A DNA stretch of 64,000 nucleotides from Desertifilum tharense IPPAS B-1220 (GCF_001746915.1 NZ_MJGC01000025.1:62001-126000), one strand, 5' to 3'. Positions 1-11,169 are shown, counted from the first letter of the stretch. Notes: a model not told the origin generated them from the letters alone. Numbers and translations: made by a program.

Positions 1-143
1 ATTTAACGCAATTCATTGTTTAAGATATATAAACAGAATCTCGCAAAGCACGTCAGACTATTGTTTTGCTCTATTTTGACTTGCTAAAAATAGAATACAA
101 AATTTTAAGAATCATAAAAATAGTTGACTGTCACCCCAAATCG

Positions 144-437
144 TCACTTGGATATCGCCTGAGAAATCGCCTCTTCCAGTTCCGTTTGAGAGAGGGTTGT
201 GAGAATAAACACCTCTTGGGCCGTTTTCCCCTGACGCGCAATAGCTTTAAACCCGCCGCGAATGGGTACAGACAGGCGAATTTTCAGTTTCGGCGAATGC
301 GCTTTCACTCGACTGAGAACCCCTGGGGTAATGGTTTTAATGCCACTAGCGTTGGCTAGACGTTCTAATACCGGAATTAAACCGTCTAGGTGAGTGGAAT
401 GATTCCAGACGAGTCTCCCTCCCTCAGATTTTGCCAT
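144..437 (-). CDS. DUF2103 family putative metal-binding protein
   Basis: A 97-residue protein opening with a WNHSTH segment followed by a hydrophobic stretch and GLIPVLERL. This matches my memory of the small cyanobacterial DUF2103 family, described as predicted metal-binding; the clustered histidines fit that. No signal peptide or membrane segment is visible and the length is normal for the family. The gene starts 4 bases after the clpS stop on the same strand, so the two are probably cotranscribed. The biochemical role is unknown. Family assignment is by recall, not by search. Confidence 0.7.
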   Translation of the reverse strand: MAKSEGGRLVWNHSTHLDGLIPVLERLANASGIKTITPGVLSRVKAHSPKLKIRLSVPIRGGFKAIARQGKTAQEVFILTTLSQTELEEAISQAISK

Positions 438-441
438 AGGT

Positions 442-768
442 TTAAGCCTGTTCTAGGGGTGCCATTGTTAAGCCAGCGCGACTCAGTTGTTGGTGATAAA
501 GTTCCGCCATTTCCTGCGGGCCTACCCAAACGGTCGCCTGTCCTTCATGATGGACTTGGTTGGTTAGCTCCCAAGCGCGATCGCTCGTCATATTGGGAAT
601 ATACTTCATTAAGCAGTTAGCAACGTGCTGAAAGGTGTTGAAGTCATCGTTGAGTACGATCACCTTGTAATTAGGATACGGCTTTTTGACAACTTGGTTT
701 GTCCGTTCGGGTGCTTGAGTGGGGGAAGTTGTCATCATTTGAGTCGGTTTTGAGAGAGTCTGATGCAT
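442..768 (-). CDS. clpS: ATP-dependent Clp protease adaptor ClpS
   Basis: The 108-residue product has a flexible N-terminus of about 30 residues, then the ClpS core: YKVIVLNDDFNTFQHVANCL, where NDD is the N-degron binding signature, and a later HHEGQATVWVG segment. ClpS docks on the ClpA/ClpC N-domain and delivers substrates with destabilising N-terminal residues to the Clp protease in the cytoplasm. Cyanobacteria usually carry two ClpS paralogues; the typical NDD motif suggests the canonical one, though I cannot prove this. It is first in a probable two-gene unit with the DUF2103 gene. Confidence 0.93.
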   Translation of the reverse strand: MHQTLSKPTQMMTTSPTQAPERTNQVVKKPYPNYKVIVLNDDFNTFQHVANCLMKYIPNMTSDRAWELTNQVHHEGQATVWVGPQEMAELYHQQLSRAGLTMAPLEQA

Positions 769-943
769 AGGCGTTTCTCCGATGGGTAGGATACACTGCT
801 ACAAAAATCTTAACTTCTCTCCATCGCCAGAAAAAATGAAATTGAGGGCTTGAGTGAGGAGAAGGGGGTTGAACTCCGGGCCGTATCAGAACTTAAATTA
901 GGCAAGGACAATCAGATTTCACTCGCAACAGGGAAGGGTTGAA

Positions 944-1339
944 TTGGGCAATCCTGTGAGATCGAGCAGCAAGCGATCGCGCCAACCTTCTTCGGTCACA
1001 ATTGCAGAGGAGGCAGAATTGGTTGGAGTAGCGTGCGAACTCTCCCCAGTGCAAACTGGAACCCTTCCCCTACAATATACAGTGGGTTTGCACGCTTGGT
1101 TTTTAGATTGCTGCGGTCCAACGAACCCAGAACTCTCTCAATACTTGCACGACGGACAATCAGAAAAGCTCTCTACCCTATCTCAGTTTGAAGGTCAAAT
1201 GGAACTTCAGGGAAGAGAGCTTAAATTGAGCGATCGTCATACCTATCGCTGGTATATTACTGGATGATCGCCTCGGATGGTGCAATGGCTCGCCCAAATG
1301 AGGTCTTGTTTTTGGTCAGGACTACTAACACGAGCATAG
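944..1339 (+). pseudogene. cas6 relic, N-terminal part with in-frame stop
   Basis: From about residue 24 the frame reads ELVGVACEL, then LPLQYTVGLHAWFLD, YLHDGQSEK and HTYRWYITG. This resembles the start of cyanobacterial Cas6 CRISPR endoribonucleases. A TGA at 1265-1267 breaks the frame, but the same frame continues with SPRMVQWLAQ, which also resembles what follows in Cas6 proteins, before a second stop at 1337-1339. The remaining two thirds of a normal Cas6 are absent. The only long-frame start is a TTG at 944; the original start is uncertain. No other cas gene or CRISPR array is seen nearby, so this looks like the remains of a lost CRISPR locus. Family call rests on motif memory. Confidence 0.6.
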
Positions 1340-1350
1340 TAGATTCAGAT

Positions 1351-1410
1351 TCCCTTCTTCCCCCCATCCTCTTCCCCAACCCCCAACTCCCAATTCCCAA
1401 CTCCCTCTTC
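1351..1410. repeat. C-rich low-complexity repeat (AACTCCCAATT type)
   Basis: A run of C-rich units of the form CCCAACTCCCAATTCCCAACT. A 22-base stretch at 1385-1406 recurs exactly at 26036-26057, and a close variant lies inverted near 52690-52760. The block ends on the stop codon of the flanking minus-strand gene. Such C/A-rich spacers are common in filamentous cyanobacteria; no function is known to me. Confidence 0.75.
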
Positions 1411-1942
1411 AATATCCCCGCAACACGGCTGAAAGGGATTTGCGCTTGCGGATATCCATGATTTCTGCTAGATCTTCTGTTCCATCTAGGGGATGGATTT
1501 CCTCAGCAGGCATTACAGTTACAACGGGTTCAACCTTCGCATGAGTTTCTTGGGGAGGTGAAACGGGGTTGCGAGTGGGAGGGCGACGCTGAGGTTGGGG
1601 TTGTGGCGATCGCGGACTGCTGCTTAACAGGTAACGGGCGATCAGCCAACTGCCCCCCATACACCCTAGCGCGAGTCCCCCAAAGAACCACCAAGGCAGG
1701 TCTGGGGTCTGGACTTGAGGGTTTGGTCTGCCAATAGCGGCAGGTGCGGGAGGTGCGATCGCTTCTGTGGTTTGGGTTTCTTCTTCTATCGGACCAGGAC
1801 TTAGCAAACCCGTTCCGGCGATCGCCGCTACGCTCACCATTAGGGTTAATCCACTAATCCACACTAAAAACGGACGATTTTGAATGAGTTGAAGGGTAGC
1901 AGCACTCAGACGGTTGGGAGAGGTTGACAACTGCTCAGTCAT
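1409..1942 (-). CDS. hypothetical membrane protein with two transmembrane segments
   Basis: A 177-residue protein not assigned to a named family. It has a short N-terminus, a hydrophobic segment at about residues 27-49, a Pro/Ala-rich linker, a second hydrophobic segment beginning PWWFFGGLALGCMGGSWLIA at about residues 83-103, and a Pro/Gln/Arg-rich tail. The tail ends in a more conserved-looking stretch, DLAEIMDIRKRKSLSAVLRG. It is probably anchored in the plasma or thylakoid membrane with the tail on one face. It lies alone between the cas6 relic and ddl. Its stop codon abuts the C-rich repeat. A real gene, judging by length, ATG start and hydrophobic pattern, but function is unknown. Confidence 0.7.
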   Translation of the reverse strand: MTEQLSTSPNRLSAATLQLIQNRPFLVWISGLTLMVSVAAIAGTGLLSPGPIEEETQTTEAIAPPAPAAIGRPNPQVQTPDLPWWFFGGLALGCMGGSWLIARYLLSSSPRSPQPQPQRRPPTRNPVSPPQETHAKVEPVVTVMPAEEIHPLDGTEDLAEIMDIRKRKSLSAVLRGY

Positions 1943-2017
1943 AAAACGGCTTGGATTGCGTCATTTGTCAATTTTGATCTGCCTAGGGACAACGGTCAAT
2001 CATTCGGGGGTAAAAAA

Positions 2018-3097
2018 TTATTCCGATCGGCTATCTCTCGCAGGTTCGTGGCGTTCTAAGGCGAGTTGCACTAGTCGATCGACGAGTTCCGGGAAAGGAA
2101 CGCCGCTATGACCCCACAGCATGGGATACATACTGGTGGCGGTGAATCCTGGCATCGTGTTGATTTCGTTGATTAAGATTTCTCCGGTCGCTTCGATATA
2201 GAAAAAGTCTACTCTAGCTAATCCAGCCGCATCGACAGCGAGAAAGGCTTTAATGGCACAGGCTTGAATTTGGGAGGCGATCGCATCGGGGACGGGTGCG
2301 GGAATGGCTAAGTCGGCAACGCCTTCTGTGTATTTGGTTTCGTAGTCGTAGAAGTCGCTTTGGAAGCTAATTTCACCGATGGTAGAAGCTTTGGGTTCAT
2401 CGTTCCCTAAAACGGCGCATTCTAATTCCCTAGCGGTGACGCCCGCTTCTACAATAATTCGACGGTCGTAACTGGCAGCATTATCGAGGGCGGTTTCGAG
2501 TTCGGATCGCGATCGCACTTTGCTAATTCCCACAGAAGACCCTAAGTTTGCGGGTTTGACAAAGCAGGGATACCCCAGTTCGGCTTCAATTTGGTCGCAG
2601 ACTTTGGGGAAAACGCAGGGGTTAGACCAAATTTGCGATCGCGTTACGGCGACATACTTAACTTGGGGCAACCCAGCTTGAGCAAACGCCATTTTCATCG
2701 CAATCTTATCCATGCCCAGCGCCGAACCTAAAACCCCAGAACCCACAAAGGGCACTTGCATCAATTTTAATAAGCCTTGGATCGTCCCATCTTCCCCATT
2801 GGGGCCGTGCAAAACCGGGAACCAGACATCCACCTGAGTTGCAGCATCGGCAGCAAAATAAGGAGCATCGGCAAGGCTAGCTGACTCCGGTAGCGGTTTA
2901 CCCGAATCTAACACTTGCTGGCTAACGGCTTGGGGAAGCCAGCGGCCATCCTTTTGGATATAAGTGGGCAGCAGTTCGTACTTCTGTTGATTTTCCCCCG
3001 AACTCAACGCTTTGGCGATCGCCCTAGCGGAATTAATCGAAACCTCATGTTCGCCCGAACGACCGCCGAACAGTAAACCCACCCGTACTTTGCTCAT
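2018..3097 (-). CDS. ddl: D-alanine--D-alanine ligase
   Basis: A 359-residue ATP-grasp enzyme joining two D-alanines for peptidoglycan precursors in the cytoplasm. Recognisable parts are the N-terminal [18 protein letters not shown], the central ATP-grasp segments ([27 protein letters not shown]), and the C-terminal metal-binding [14 protein letters not shown]. Length is normal for Ddl. A spacer of 190 bases separates it from the divergent eno. No operon partner is seen and its regulation is not evident. Confidence 0.95.
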   Translation of the reverse strand: MSKVRVGLLFGGRSGEHEVSINSARAIAKALSSGENQQKYELLPTYIQKDGRWLPQAVSQQVLDSGKPLPESASLADAPYFAADAATQVDVWFPVLHGPNGEDGTIQGLLKLMQVPFVGSGVLGSALGMDKIAMKMAFAQAGLPQVKYVAVTRSQIWSNPCVFPKVCDQIEAELGYPCFVKPANLGSSVGISKVRSRSELETALDNAASYDRRIIVEAGVTARELECAVLGNDEPKASTIGEISFQSDFYDYETKYTEGVADLAIPAPVPDAIASQIQACAIKAFLAVDAAGLARVDFFYIEATGEILINEINTMPGFTATSMYPMLWGHSGVPFPELVDRLVQLALERHEPARDSRSE

Positions 3098-3273
3098 CGC
3101 TCGCTCCTCTCAATTCTCAATCCGCTAGCCTATCATAGTTGATTCTGAAATCTAGATAATTCTAAAGAAATCATTGACTTTACAACTGATAAACCCTGTT
3201 TGTGTATGCCTCCCTGGTCGTTTCATCCTAAAATTAGGTTTTTTGAGACTTGTCCTCTCTTGACCTCACTTTT

Positions 3274-4574
<1,301 letters not shown>

Positions 4575-5034
4575 CTAAAACAACAGGTTTGGGTTGAAGG
4601 ATTACTGAGATACGGAGTCCAAAACCTTGACCTTAAGAATGCGGTTCCCCCAGGTGCGAGGGGGGTAGCAAAGGTTGGCGTTTCTCTCTCATTCTGCTGG
4701 TTTGGGAAGGAACGCCACTTGTTGTATGCGGTTAAATATTCAAGATTTGGAGTGAGGCTGTAAGCGCTAGACGCTATATTTTATGAGGTTTTTTCAGAAA
4801 AACAAGATTGTTTTACACTAACTTTTTAGACGGAAGCAATCTTAAGGTTTGATGAGGTGGCACACAAGAGCTTGTGAAGTAGATGATACTAGGGAAAGAT
4901 TTCTTGCTTGATGTAGCAGTGGAGACAACCCGCAGGTGGATGTTGGATACTCTCTTGGGCTATAACTTGGAATCACAAGAACTTTGGGTGTACTTGCAGT
5001 CTGGCTAAGTTGTTGTTGCGCTTTCCAATGTCTA
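4575..5034. other. intergenic spacer, eno to histidine kinase
   Basis: No convincing gene. A short C5/G5 stem near 4647-4664 may help end the eno transcript but lacks a T run. The second half is AT-rich and presumably holds the kinase promoter, although I could not fix -35/-10 boxes. A minus-strand open frame at 4842-5051 has no recognisable motif. Confidence 0.4.
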
Positions 5035-8000
5035 ATGAACCAACCTCTCACCCCTCTGAGTCACTCTGACGATGCAGTGTTAGAGCCAAGCGATCTGACC
5101 CCATTATCTTTGAGAGATCGTCAACTGCGGAGCTTATTTGAAACGGCTTTAGACGCAATGGCGATCGCAGATGACCAGGGTCAGTATATTGAGGTGAATT
5201 GGGCCGCTTGCGAACTCTTCGGTTTGCCGCGTGAAGAACTGATCGGTCGCTGCATTGCTGAGTTTACCGAGCCTGGAGTAGACTTTACCCCAACCTGGCA
5301 GCAGTTTCAACAACAAGGTCAAATGCGGGGAGAATTTCGCCTCGTGCGAGCAGATGGCGCGATCCGCGAGGTGGAGTACGCCGCCACCGCTCATTTTATT
5401 CCCCATTGTCACCTCTCAATTATTCGGGATATTACAGAGCGCAAACAAGCGGAAGCCAAAATTCAACAACTGACGCAACAACTAGAGCAGCGCGTGCTAG
5501 AAAGAACTCGCCAACTGGAGGAAACTCAAGCAAAATTGCAATTAACCCATAATTGCTACCAGATGGTGCTAGAACATCAGATGAGCGATCGCCAGCACGC
5601 AGAAAAAGAGTGGCAGCAAAGCGAAGATAAATTTCGGGCAATCTTTCAACAAGCAGGGGTTGGCATCAATCAAGCCGATCTATCCGGTCGCTTTATCCAA
5701 GTCAACCCAGGGTTTTGTCAGCTTTTAGGATATACCGAGACAGAACTCTTGCAACTGACCTTTCAACAGGTGACGCATCCCGACGACCTTACCGGGAAAT
5801 CCGAACTGATTCGCCAACTCTATAACGGCGATATTGACTCCTGTATTCTGGAGCAGCGTTACATCCATAAAAACGGCAGCGTTGTTTGGACGAATTCGGT
5901 TCTGTCGATTTTGCGAGATCCTCAAGGAAACCCCATCTCCGATTTAGCCATCGTCCAAGATATTAGCGATCGCAAACAAGCCGAACTGGCTTTACAACAC
6001 AGCGAAGCGATGAAGCGAGCCATGTGGGAAGCCTTGCCCGATTTAATCATTCGGATGAGGCGCGATGGTATTTGTTTAGAAGTGAAGCCGAGCAGCGTGT
6101 TTCCGATAACGGTACCAGCCTCAGAGATGGTGGGATGCCATCTGTATGACTTTCTTCCCTGTGAAGTTGCGGCTCAAAGACTCGCCGCCGCCGAGCGAGC
6201 GTTACAAACGGGAGAGTTGCAAAGCTGTGAATTTAGTCTGGTGATTAACGATCGAATGCGGTGGCGAGAGATGCGGATGGTACCGCTACAGGTTGATGAA
6301 GTCCTCGTCGTGATTCGGGATATTACCGATCGCAAGCAAGCCGAACTCGCCTTATCTCAAAGCGAAGCCGAAAATCGGGCAATCATGTCAGCTATTCCCG
6401 ATTTAATGTTTTATGTTAACCGTAGCGGGGTTTATCTCAATTACCTTCACGCGCCCCAGTTTGCTAACCTTGTCGATGCGGGTGTCAATCCCATCAATCG
6501 CTCTCTCACCGATGTTTTACCCCCAGAGGTCGCGCAACGACAGCTTTTTTACATCCAGATTGCCTTAGATACGAGCGAAGTTCAAACTTACGAACAGCAG
6601 GTACGCATCGATGGCAAGTTGTATTACGAAGAAGTCCGCGTCATTCCGGTAGAAGCTGACAAAGTGCTGTTCATGATCCGCGATATTAGCGATCGCAAAC
6701 AAATGGAACTGGCGCTGCAACAGAGCGAGGCGGAAAATCGAGCCATTTTAAGGTCTATCCCCGATTTGTTGTTTTACGTCAATGCAGAGGGCGTCTATCT
6801 CAACTATCTTCACAATCCTAGCTTTCCCGATCTGATTGAAAGTTCAATCAATCCCATCGGTCAGCGTCTCGAAGATACCTTACCTCCGGAAGTGGCTCGG
6901 CGACAGCGCTATCATCTAGAACAGGTCGTCCGAACCGGAGAAATTCAAGCTTACGAGCAAGAAACCTGGATAGACAACACGCTCTACTACGAAGAAGTGC
7001 GGGTGATTCCGGTGGAAGGGGATAAGGTGCTATTTGCGATCCGCGATATTAGCGCCCTCAAACAGGCAGAAATTGCACTGCGCGAAGAACGGAGTCTGTT
7101 TATCGGCGGCCCGACGGTGGTCTTTAAGTGGCAAAATGCTGAAGGTTGGCCGGTGGAGTATGTTTCGCCCAACGTGCGATCGCAGTTGGGTTACGAACCC
7201 GAATTTTTTCTCCAGACGCGATCGCATTATGTCGATCTCGTCCATCCCGACGATCGGATGCGAGTCGCCCAAGACATCCAAAACCGCCTTCAAGCAGGCG
7301 AGCGATACTACGAACAGGAATATCGCCTGCGTCGCGCCGATGGCGAATATTGCTGGCTGTACGACTTTACCAAGGTTGCCTACACTCCCCAAGGTCAGAT
7401 CGCTCATTTTCTGGGATACGTGCAAGATATTAGCGATCGCAAAGCCATTGAAACGCAACGCCAACAAGCGGAAGCTCAGTTACAAGGGCTATTGGTTCGC
7501 ACGCAACTGGTCAACTCTATCAGCACGCAAATTCGCAGCTCTTTAGATTTAGAGACGATTTTACAAAATGCGGTGAATGCGATTTACAGTGCCATTCAAG
7601 TTGATATTTGTACGTTTGGTTGGTATCGCGCCCAAGCTAACTCGCCAAGTTGGGAAATTGTGATGGAACGCAAAGTTCCCGAACTACCCAGTTGGTTAGG
7701 TCAGTACGCGCCTGATAATTTTTTAATCGGGTTTGAGAAGATTTTTCAAGGTCAAGTTTACTGCGTCGATCGCTCAAGTCAGCTATCCGACGAACAGTTA
7801 AGATCGTTTTGCCAAACTCATGGCATTTCTGCTTATGTTTGCATTCCCATTCATACGGCAGGTCAGCAGATTGGCGGATTTGAACTGGGGCGAATTGCTG
7901 GCGATCGCCCCTGGAGTTCTGAAGAAATTGAACTGTTGCAGGAGGTCACAAACCAAGTTGCGATCGCAATCGAACAAGCCGAACTCTATCGGGCATCTGA

Positions 8001-8907
8001 AGAGAAATCTAGCGAACTTTCCCAAGCCTATTGGGAACTCCAACAAGCCCAAACTCGCTTGATTCAGGTTGAGAAAATGTCTTCCTTGGGACAATTGGTG
8101 GCAGGGATTGCCCATGAAATTAATAATCCGGTTAGTTTTATTTATGGCAATCTCCACCCCGCTTCGGACTATGCCAGACAATTGATTTCTTTGGTTCAGC
8201 TTTATCAGCAATCTTATCCCCAACCGTTGAGCGCGATCGCGACCGAACTAGAAGCCATTGATTTTGACTATCTCGCTAGTGATTTTCCCGAATTACTCAA
8301 TTCTATGAAAACTGGAGCTTCGCGAATTCGAGATATTGTCAAGTCTTTAAGGACTTTTTCTCGTTTAGATGAAGCCGATTTCAAGCGAGTCAATTTGCAC
8401 GAAAGTCTGGATAGTACGCTCGTCATTTTGCAAAATCGACTCAATGGACGAGCCGGAGAACCCAAAATTAATGTCATTAAAAATTACGGTGATATTCCCA
8501 GGATTGAATGTTATTCCGGTTTATTAAATCAAGTCTTTCTCAATCTCCTGTCTAATGCGGTGGATGCCATTGAACAACAGCGTTCTTATCTGGAATTAGA
8601 GGCAGAGGAAGATTACCAGGGAGAAATTACAATTACAACAACGCTTTCCCAAGAAAACTGGCTTTGTATCTCCATTGAGGATAATGGCTGTGGAATGAGT
8701 TTAGAGGTTCAAAAGAAAATATTTAATCCCTTTTTTACGACAAAACCAGTGGGTAAAGGGACGGGGATGGGGTTGGCCACTAGCTATCAAATTATTGTTG
8801 AAGATCATGGGGGCAATCTTCAATGTATTTCCACCCTAGGTCAAGGGACGAATTTGATAATTGAGTTGCCTATTAGCGCTCAAAAAAATCTATCCTGTCA
8901 ACTTTAG
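5035..8907 (+). CDS. multi-PAS/GAF sensor histidine kinase
   Basis: I chose the ATG at 5035 (MNQPLTPLSH) over a TTG at 4984, giving about 1290 residues. In order: PAS 1 (about 30-130), a coiled coil, PAS 2 (about 195-315), three PAS-like units each ending in a D-I-(T/S)-D/A-(R/L)-K type segment (about 320-680), a PAS with PAC (about 680-810), a GAF domain (about 825-985), HisKA with phospho-accepting H1027 in AGIAHEINNPVSF, and HATPase_c with NLLSNAVDAIEQ, DNGCGMS and GKGTGMGLATSYQI. No transmembrane segment, so probably cytoplasmic. PAS units 4 and 5 are near duplicates. No receiver is attached and no response regulator gene is adjacent. The signal sensed is unknown. Confidence 0.95.
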   Translation: MNQPLTPLSHSDDAVLEPSDLTPLSLRDRQLRSLFETALDAMAIADDQGQYIEVNWAACELFGLPREELIGRCIAEFTEPGVDFTPTWQQFQQQGQMRGEFRLVRADGAIREVEYAATAHFIPHCHLSIIRDITERKQAEAKIQQLTQQLEQRVLERTRQLEETQAKLQLTHNCYQMVLEHQMSDRQHAEKEWQQSEDKFRAIFQQAGVGINQADLSGRFIQVNPGFCQLLGYTETELLQLTFQQVTHPDDLTGKSELIRQLYNGDIDSCILEQRYIHKNGSVVWTNSVLSILRDPQGNPISDLAIVQDISDRKQAELALQHSEAMKRAMWEALPDLIIRMRRDGICLEVKPSSVFPITVPASEMVGCHLYDFLPCEVAAQRLAAAERALQTGELQSCEFSLVINDRMRWREMRMVPLQVDEVLVVIRDITDRKQAELALSQSEAENRAIMSAIPDLMFYVNRSGVYLNYLHAPQFANLVDAGVNPINRSLTDVLPPEVAQRQLFYIQIALDTSEVQTYEQQVRIDGKLYYEEVRVIPVEADKVLFMIRDISDRKQMELALQQSEAENRAILRSIPDLLFYVNAEGVYLNYLHNPSFPDLIESSINPIGQRLEDTLPPEVARRQRYHLEQVVRTGEIQAYEQETWIDNTLYYEEVRVIPVEGDKVLFAIRDISALKQAEIALREERSLFIGGPTVVFKWQNAEGWPVEYVSPNVRSQLGYEPEFFLQTRSHYVDLVHPDDRMRVAQDIQNRLQAGERYYEQEYRLRRADGEYCWLYDFTKVAYTPQGQIAHFLGYVQDISDRKAIETQRQQAEAQLQGLLVRTQLVNSISTQIRSSLDLETILQNAVNAIYSAIQVDICTFGWYRAQANSPSWEIVMERKVPELPSWLGQYAPDNFLIGFEKIFQGQVYCVDRSSQLSDEQLRSFCQTHGISAYVCIPIHTAGQQIGGFELGRIAGDRPWSSEEIELLQEVTNQVAIAIEQAELYRASEEKSSELSQAYWELQQAQTRLIQVEKMSSLGQLVAGIAHEINNPVSFIYGNLHPASDYARQLISLVQLYQQSYPQPLSAIATELEAIDFDYLASDFPELLNSMKTGASRIRDIVKSLRTFSRLDEADFKRVNLHESLDSTLVILQNRLNGRAGEPKINVIKNYGDIPRIECYSGLLNQVFLNLLSNAVDAIEQQRSYLELEAEEDYQGEITITTTLSQENWLCISIEDNGCGMSLEVQKKIFNPFFTTKPVGKGTGMGLATSYQIIVEDHGGNLQCISTLGQGTNLIIELPISAQKNLSCQL

Positions 8908-8909
8908 AT

Positions 8910-9464
8910 ATGGATACCCTTTCTACTATGGATTTCAGGCGTCATACACAGAATGACTCACCGGCTATCGTGTCGCTTTTTAAATCTGTATTCACAAAGT
9001 CTGAGGGAGAAGCTGAAGGAACACTAATTAGTCAGTTAGCAAAGGATCTGCTTGAGAAAACAGATGAGCGCGATCTGTACTGCTTTATCGCCGCAGATAA
9101 TAGCCAAATAGTGGGTTCTATCTTCTTTAGTCGGTTAAATTTTGAGAATGGTATCGATTCGTTCATTCTAGCGCCTGTGGCCGTACACAACGACCATCAA
9201 GGCAAAGGTATAGGCAAGGCTTTGATCGATTATGGTCTCAGTGAATTGAAGAAAAAGGGAGCGAGCGTTGCACTGACCTATGGAGACCCAGCGTTTTACA
9301 ATAAAGTCGGCTTCCGTACCATTTCGTCCGAGACGGTAAAAGCTCCTTTCACGCTTTCGCAACCAAAAGGATGGCTTGGTCAATCTTTGTCTGGTGATTC
9401 TATAGAGACATTATCTGGCAAGTGTACGTGTGTTGAAGCCTTGAGCGATCCCAGATACTGGTGA
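8910..9464 (+). CDS. GNAT family N-acetyltransferase
   Basis: A 184-residue protein with the GNAT acetyl-CoA binding signature LAPVAVHNDHQGKGIGKALI (Q-x-x-G-x-G/A) and a following VALTYGDPAFYNKVGF segment, typical of YhbS-like acetyltransferases. The ATG at 8910 is 2 bases after the kinase stop; an in-frame ATG at 8928 is an alternative. Substrate unknown. The gene lacks the GCGATCGC octamers frequent in its neighbours and reads as lower in GC, so it may have been acquired horizontally. Tight spacing suggests cotranscription with the kinase. Confidence 0.88.
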   Translation: MDTLSTMDFRRHTQNDSPAIVSLFKSVFTKSEGEAEGTLISQLAKDLLEKTDERDLYCFIAADNSQIVGSIFFSRLNFENGIDSFILAPVAVHNDHQGKGIGKALIDYGLSELKKKGASVALTYGDPAFYNKVGFRTISSETVKAPFTLSQPKGWLGQSLSGDSIETLSGKCTCVEALSDPRYW

Positions 9465-9549
9465 TGCACGCTGGATTGAGTTCTCGATAGTGTCACTTTA
9501 TAGACGGATTTCGTATCAGGTTTGATTGAGGATTGGTGTCTATTTTGAG

Positions 9550-11169
9550 TTAAAAAGGGACAGGCGATCGCAATTCTATCGCTTTTCCTAAATCAGGATG
9601 CTCAAAGGTTAAGGCTTTGGCGTGGAGATGTAAGCGACTAGCATCCTCGCCACATCCGTAAAGGCGATCGCCTAAAATAGGGATACCCAAACCGCGCGGA
9701 TCGGCACAATGCACCCTGAGTTGATGCGATCGCCCTGTAATCGGTTTAAGCTCGATCCGGGTACAATTATCTTGAGTTGCGATCGCCTGAAATTCCGTAA
9801 CGCTTGGTTTACCCCGTTTTTCATCTACAGTCTGATAGGGCCGGTTTTGCGGATCTCCCCACAGGGGTAAGGAAATGATACCTCTCTCAGCTTCCAAGCA
9901 ACCAGAAAGCAGCGCTTCATACCGTTTCTGCACCTGTCGTTGTTGAAATTGTTGGCTGAGTTGCCGATAGACGTTTAAGTGACGCGCTAGCATTAACAAA
10001 CCAGAGGTATCTCGATCTAAGCGATGGACTGCTATTAAGTTTTCCCCATCCGGTAAGCGCTGGCGCAGATGGCTGAGGACATTTGGGGTAAACTCTCGTC
10101 CGGGGACGGATAGAATACCCGTGGGTTTATTAACGACAATCAGCCATTCATCTTCATACACAATGGGGATTTCTAGCCTATCTGCTTGAGAAGATAATCC
10201 GGCGAGCAAAAATCCCATTATCGGCTGACAGCGTTCGACACAGGCCCCATAAAACTCTCCTTGGATTTTATCAGCTTTGCTTGGCCCCCACCAAAATTCA
10301 GCCATTGCTAGGGGTTTGAGTTGATGGGTGGCGGCGTAATGCAGGAGTTTTGGCGCGCAACAATCTCCGGTTCCCGTGGGTAAGGTTGGCGAAAGTTGGT
10401 TTAAAGATAAAGATTGTCCTAAAAAGTTGGTTAAGGAGTAGGCGGCGTGCATTTGGTTTTGCAGCCGACGCGATAGGGTTTTGCGCTGTTGTTTCAGTTC
10501 GCTGATGCGGCGATCGCTGGCTTGGATTTTGGCTTGCAGGGGTTGTAAAATGCGATCGCGATCGCGTTTGAGATGGCGTTGTTCGATCCCTTCTAAACGG
10601 CTTTCTTGATTTAAGGCTTCTAAGGCGGTTAGCAGCGCTTCTCCGGTTAGGGTTTGGTGGAGAATTTGGCGTTCTGCTTGGCGCTGGCGTTTGTGTTGAG
10701 AAATGCGATCGCGCAGTTGGCTAAAACGCTGTTCAAACTCTTGCAGGTGGTTCTGATAGTCCTGGCGTTCGGGAAGTTGTTGCAGGTGGAGTAGTTCGTC
10801 TTTTATGGCGTTGAGTTTGGCGAGGGTTTGCGTTTCTGCAAACCGAAGGCGATCGCGTCCGGGAATCGGCGGCACCCAACCCCTTACCATACTTTGACTA
10901 AAAAGTAAACCCGAAAATGCCCTGAGAACTTGTTTTTCCCCATTCGGCAATTCTACGAGCAAGACGCCATACATTTTGCCTTCTCTGGCGTATGCTGGAT
11001 CTTGATCCAGTTGGCGCATTAAGCCAAGGGCGATCGCTTCGACTTCAGCCGTTCGAGGTAGCCTGAGTGGTTCTCCGGTTTGGGGACATTTTCCCTGATA
11101 CTCATAGCGAACGGTTGACCCAGACAACGCCGGAGGATGCGCCAAAAAGTCTGAAAGCGGCTGAAGCAT
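9550..11169 (-). CDS. RluA-family pseudouridine synthase with long coiled-coil N-terminal region
   Basis: A 539-residue protein. The C-terminal 200 residues are a pseudouridine synthase: YEDEWLIVVNKPTGILSVPG, then the active-site motif HRLDRDTSGLL with catalytic Asp at about residue 384, and the RSHQLRVH motif. The first 330 residues contain a conserved start (a CPQTGEPLRLPRT segment) and a long Gln/Arg/Leu-rich coiled coil. There is no S4 domain. The enzyme should isomerise uridines in rRNA or tRNA; the target cannot be told. The long N-terminus occurs in one RluA subfamily but its role is unclear to me. Confidence 0.92.
   Translation of the reverse strand: MLQPLSDFLAHPPALSGSTVRYEYQGKCPQTGEPLRLPRTAEVEAIALGLMRQLDQDPAYAREGKMYGVLLVELPNGEKQVLRAFSGLLFSQSMVRGWVPPIPGRDRLRFAETQTLAKLNAIKDELLHLQQLPERQDYQNHLQEFEQRFSQLRDRISQHKRQRQAERQILHQTLTGEALLTALEALNQESRLEGIEQRHLKRDRDRILQPLQAKIQASDRRISELKQQRKTLSRRLQNQMHAAYSLTNFLGQSLSLNQLSPTLPTGTGDCCAPKLLHYAATHQLKPLAMAEFWWGPSKADKIQGEFYGACVERCQPIMGFLLAGLSSQADRLEIPIVYEDEWLIVVNKPTGILSVPGREFTPNVLSHLRQRLPDGENLIAVHRLDRDTSGLLMLARHLNVYRQLSQQFQQRQVQKRYEALLSGCLEAERGIISLPLWGDPQNRPYQTVDEKRGKPSVTEFQAIATQDNCTRIELKPITGRSHQLRVHCADPRGLGIPILGDRLYGCGEDASRLHLHAKALTFEHPDLGKAIELRSPVPF

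Noticed and set aside
1264..1461. Open frame following the cas6 relic
   Set aside because: It runs into the C-rich repeat (LPPILFPNPQLPIPNS) and has no family features; the Cas6-like continuation is in a different frame.
4984..5034. Longer start of the first histidine kinase (TTG at 4984)
   Set aside because: The added residues (AVWLSCCCAFQCL) are not family-like and the in-frame ATG at 5035 is a better start.
4842..5051. Minus-strand 69-codon frame upstream of the histidine kinase
   Set aside because: No motif and it overlaps the kinase start; likely chance.
7034..7546. 170-codon plus-strand frame within the first histidine kinase
   Set aside because: Composition is unlike protein families and it lies fully inside PAS/GAF coding sequence in another frame.
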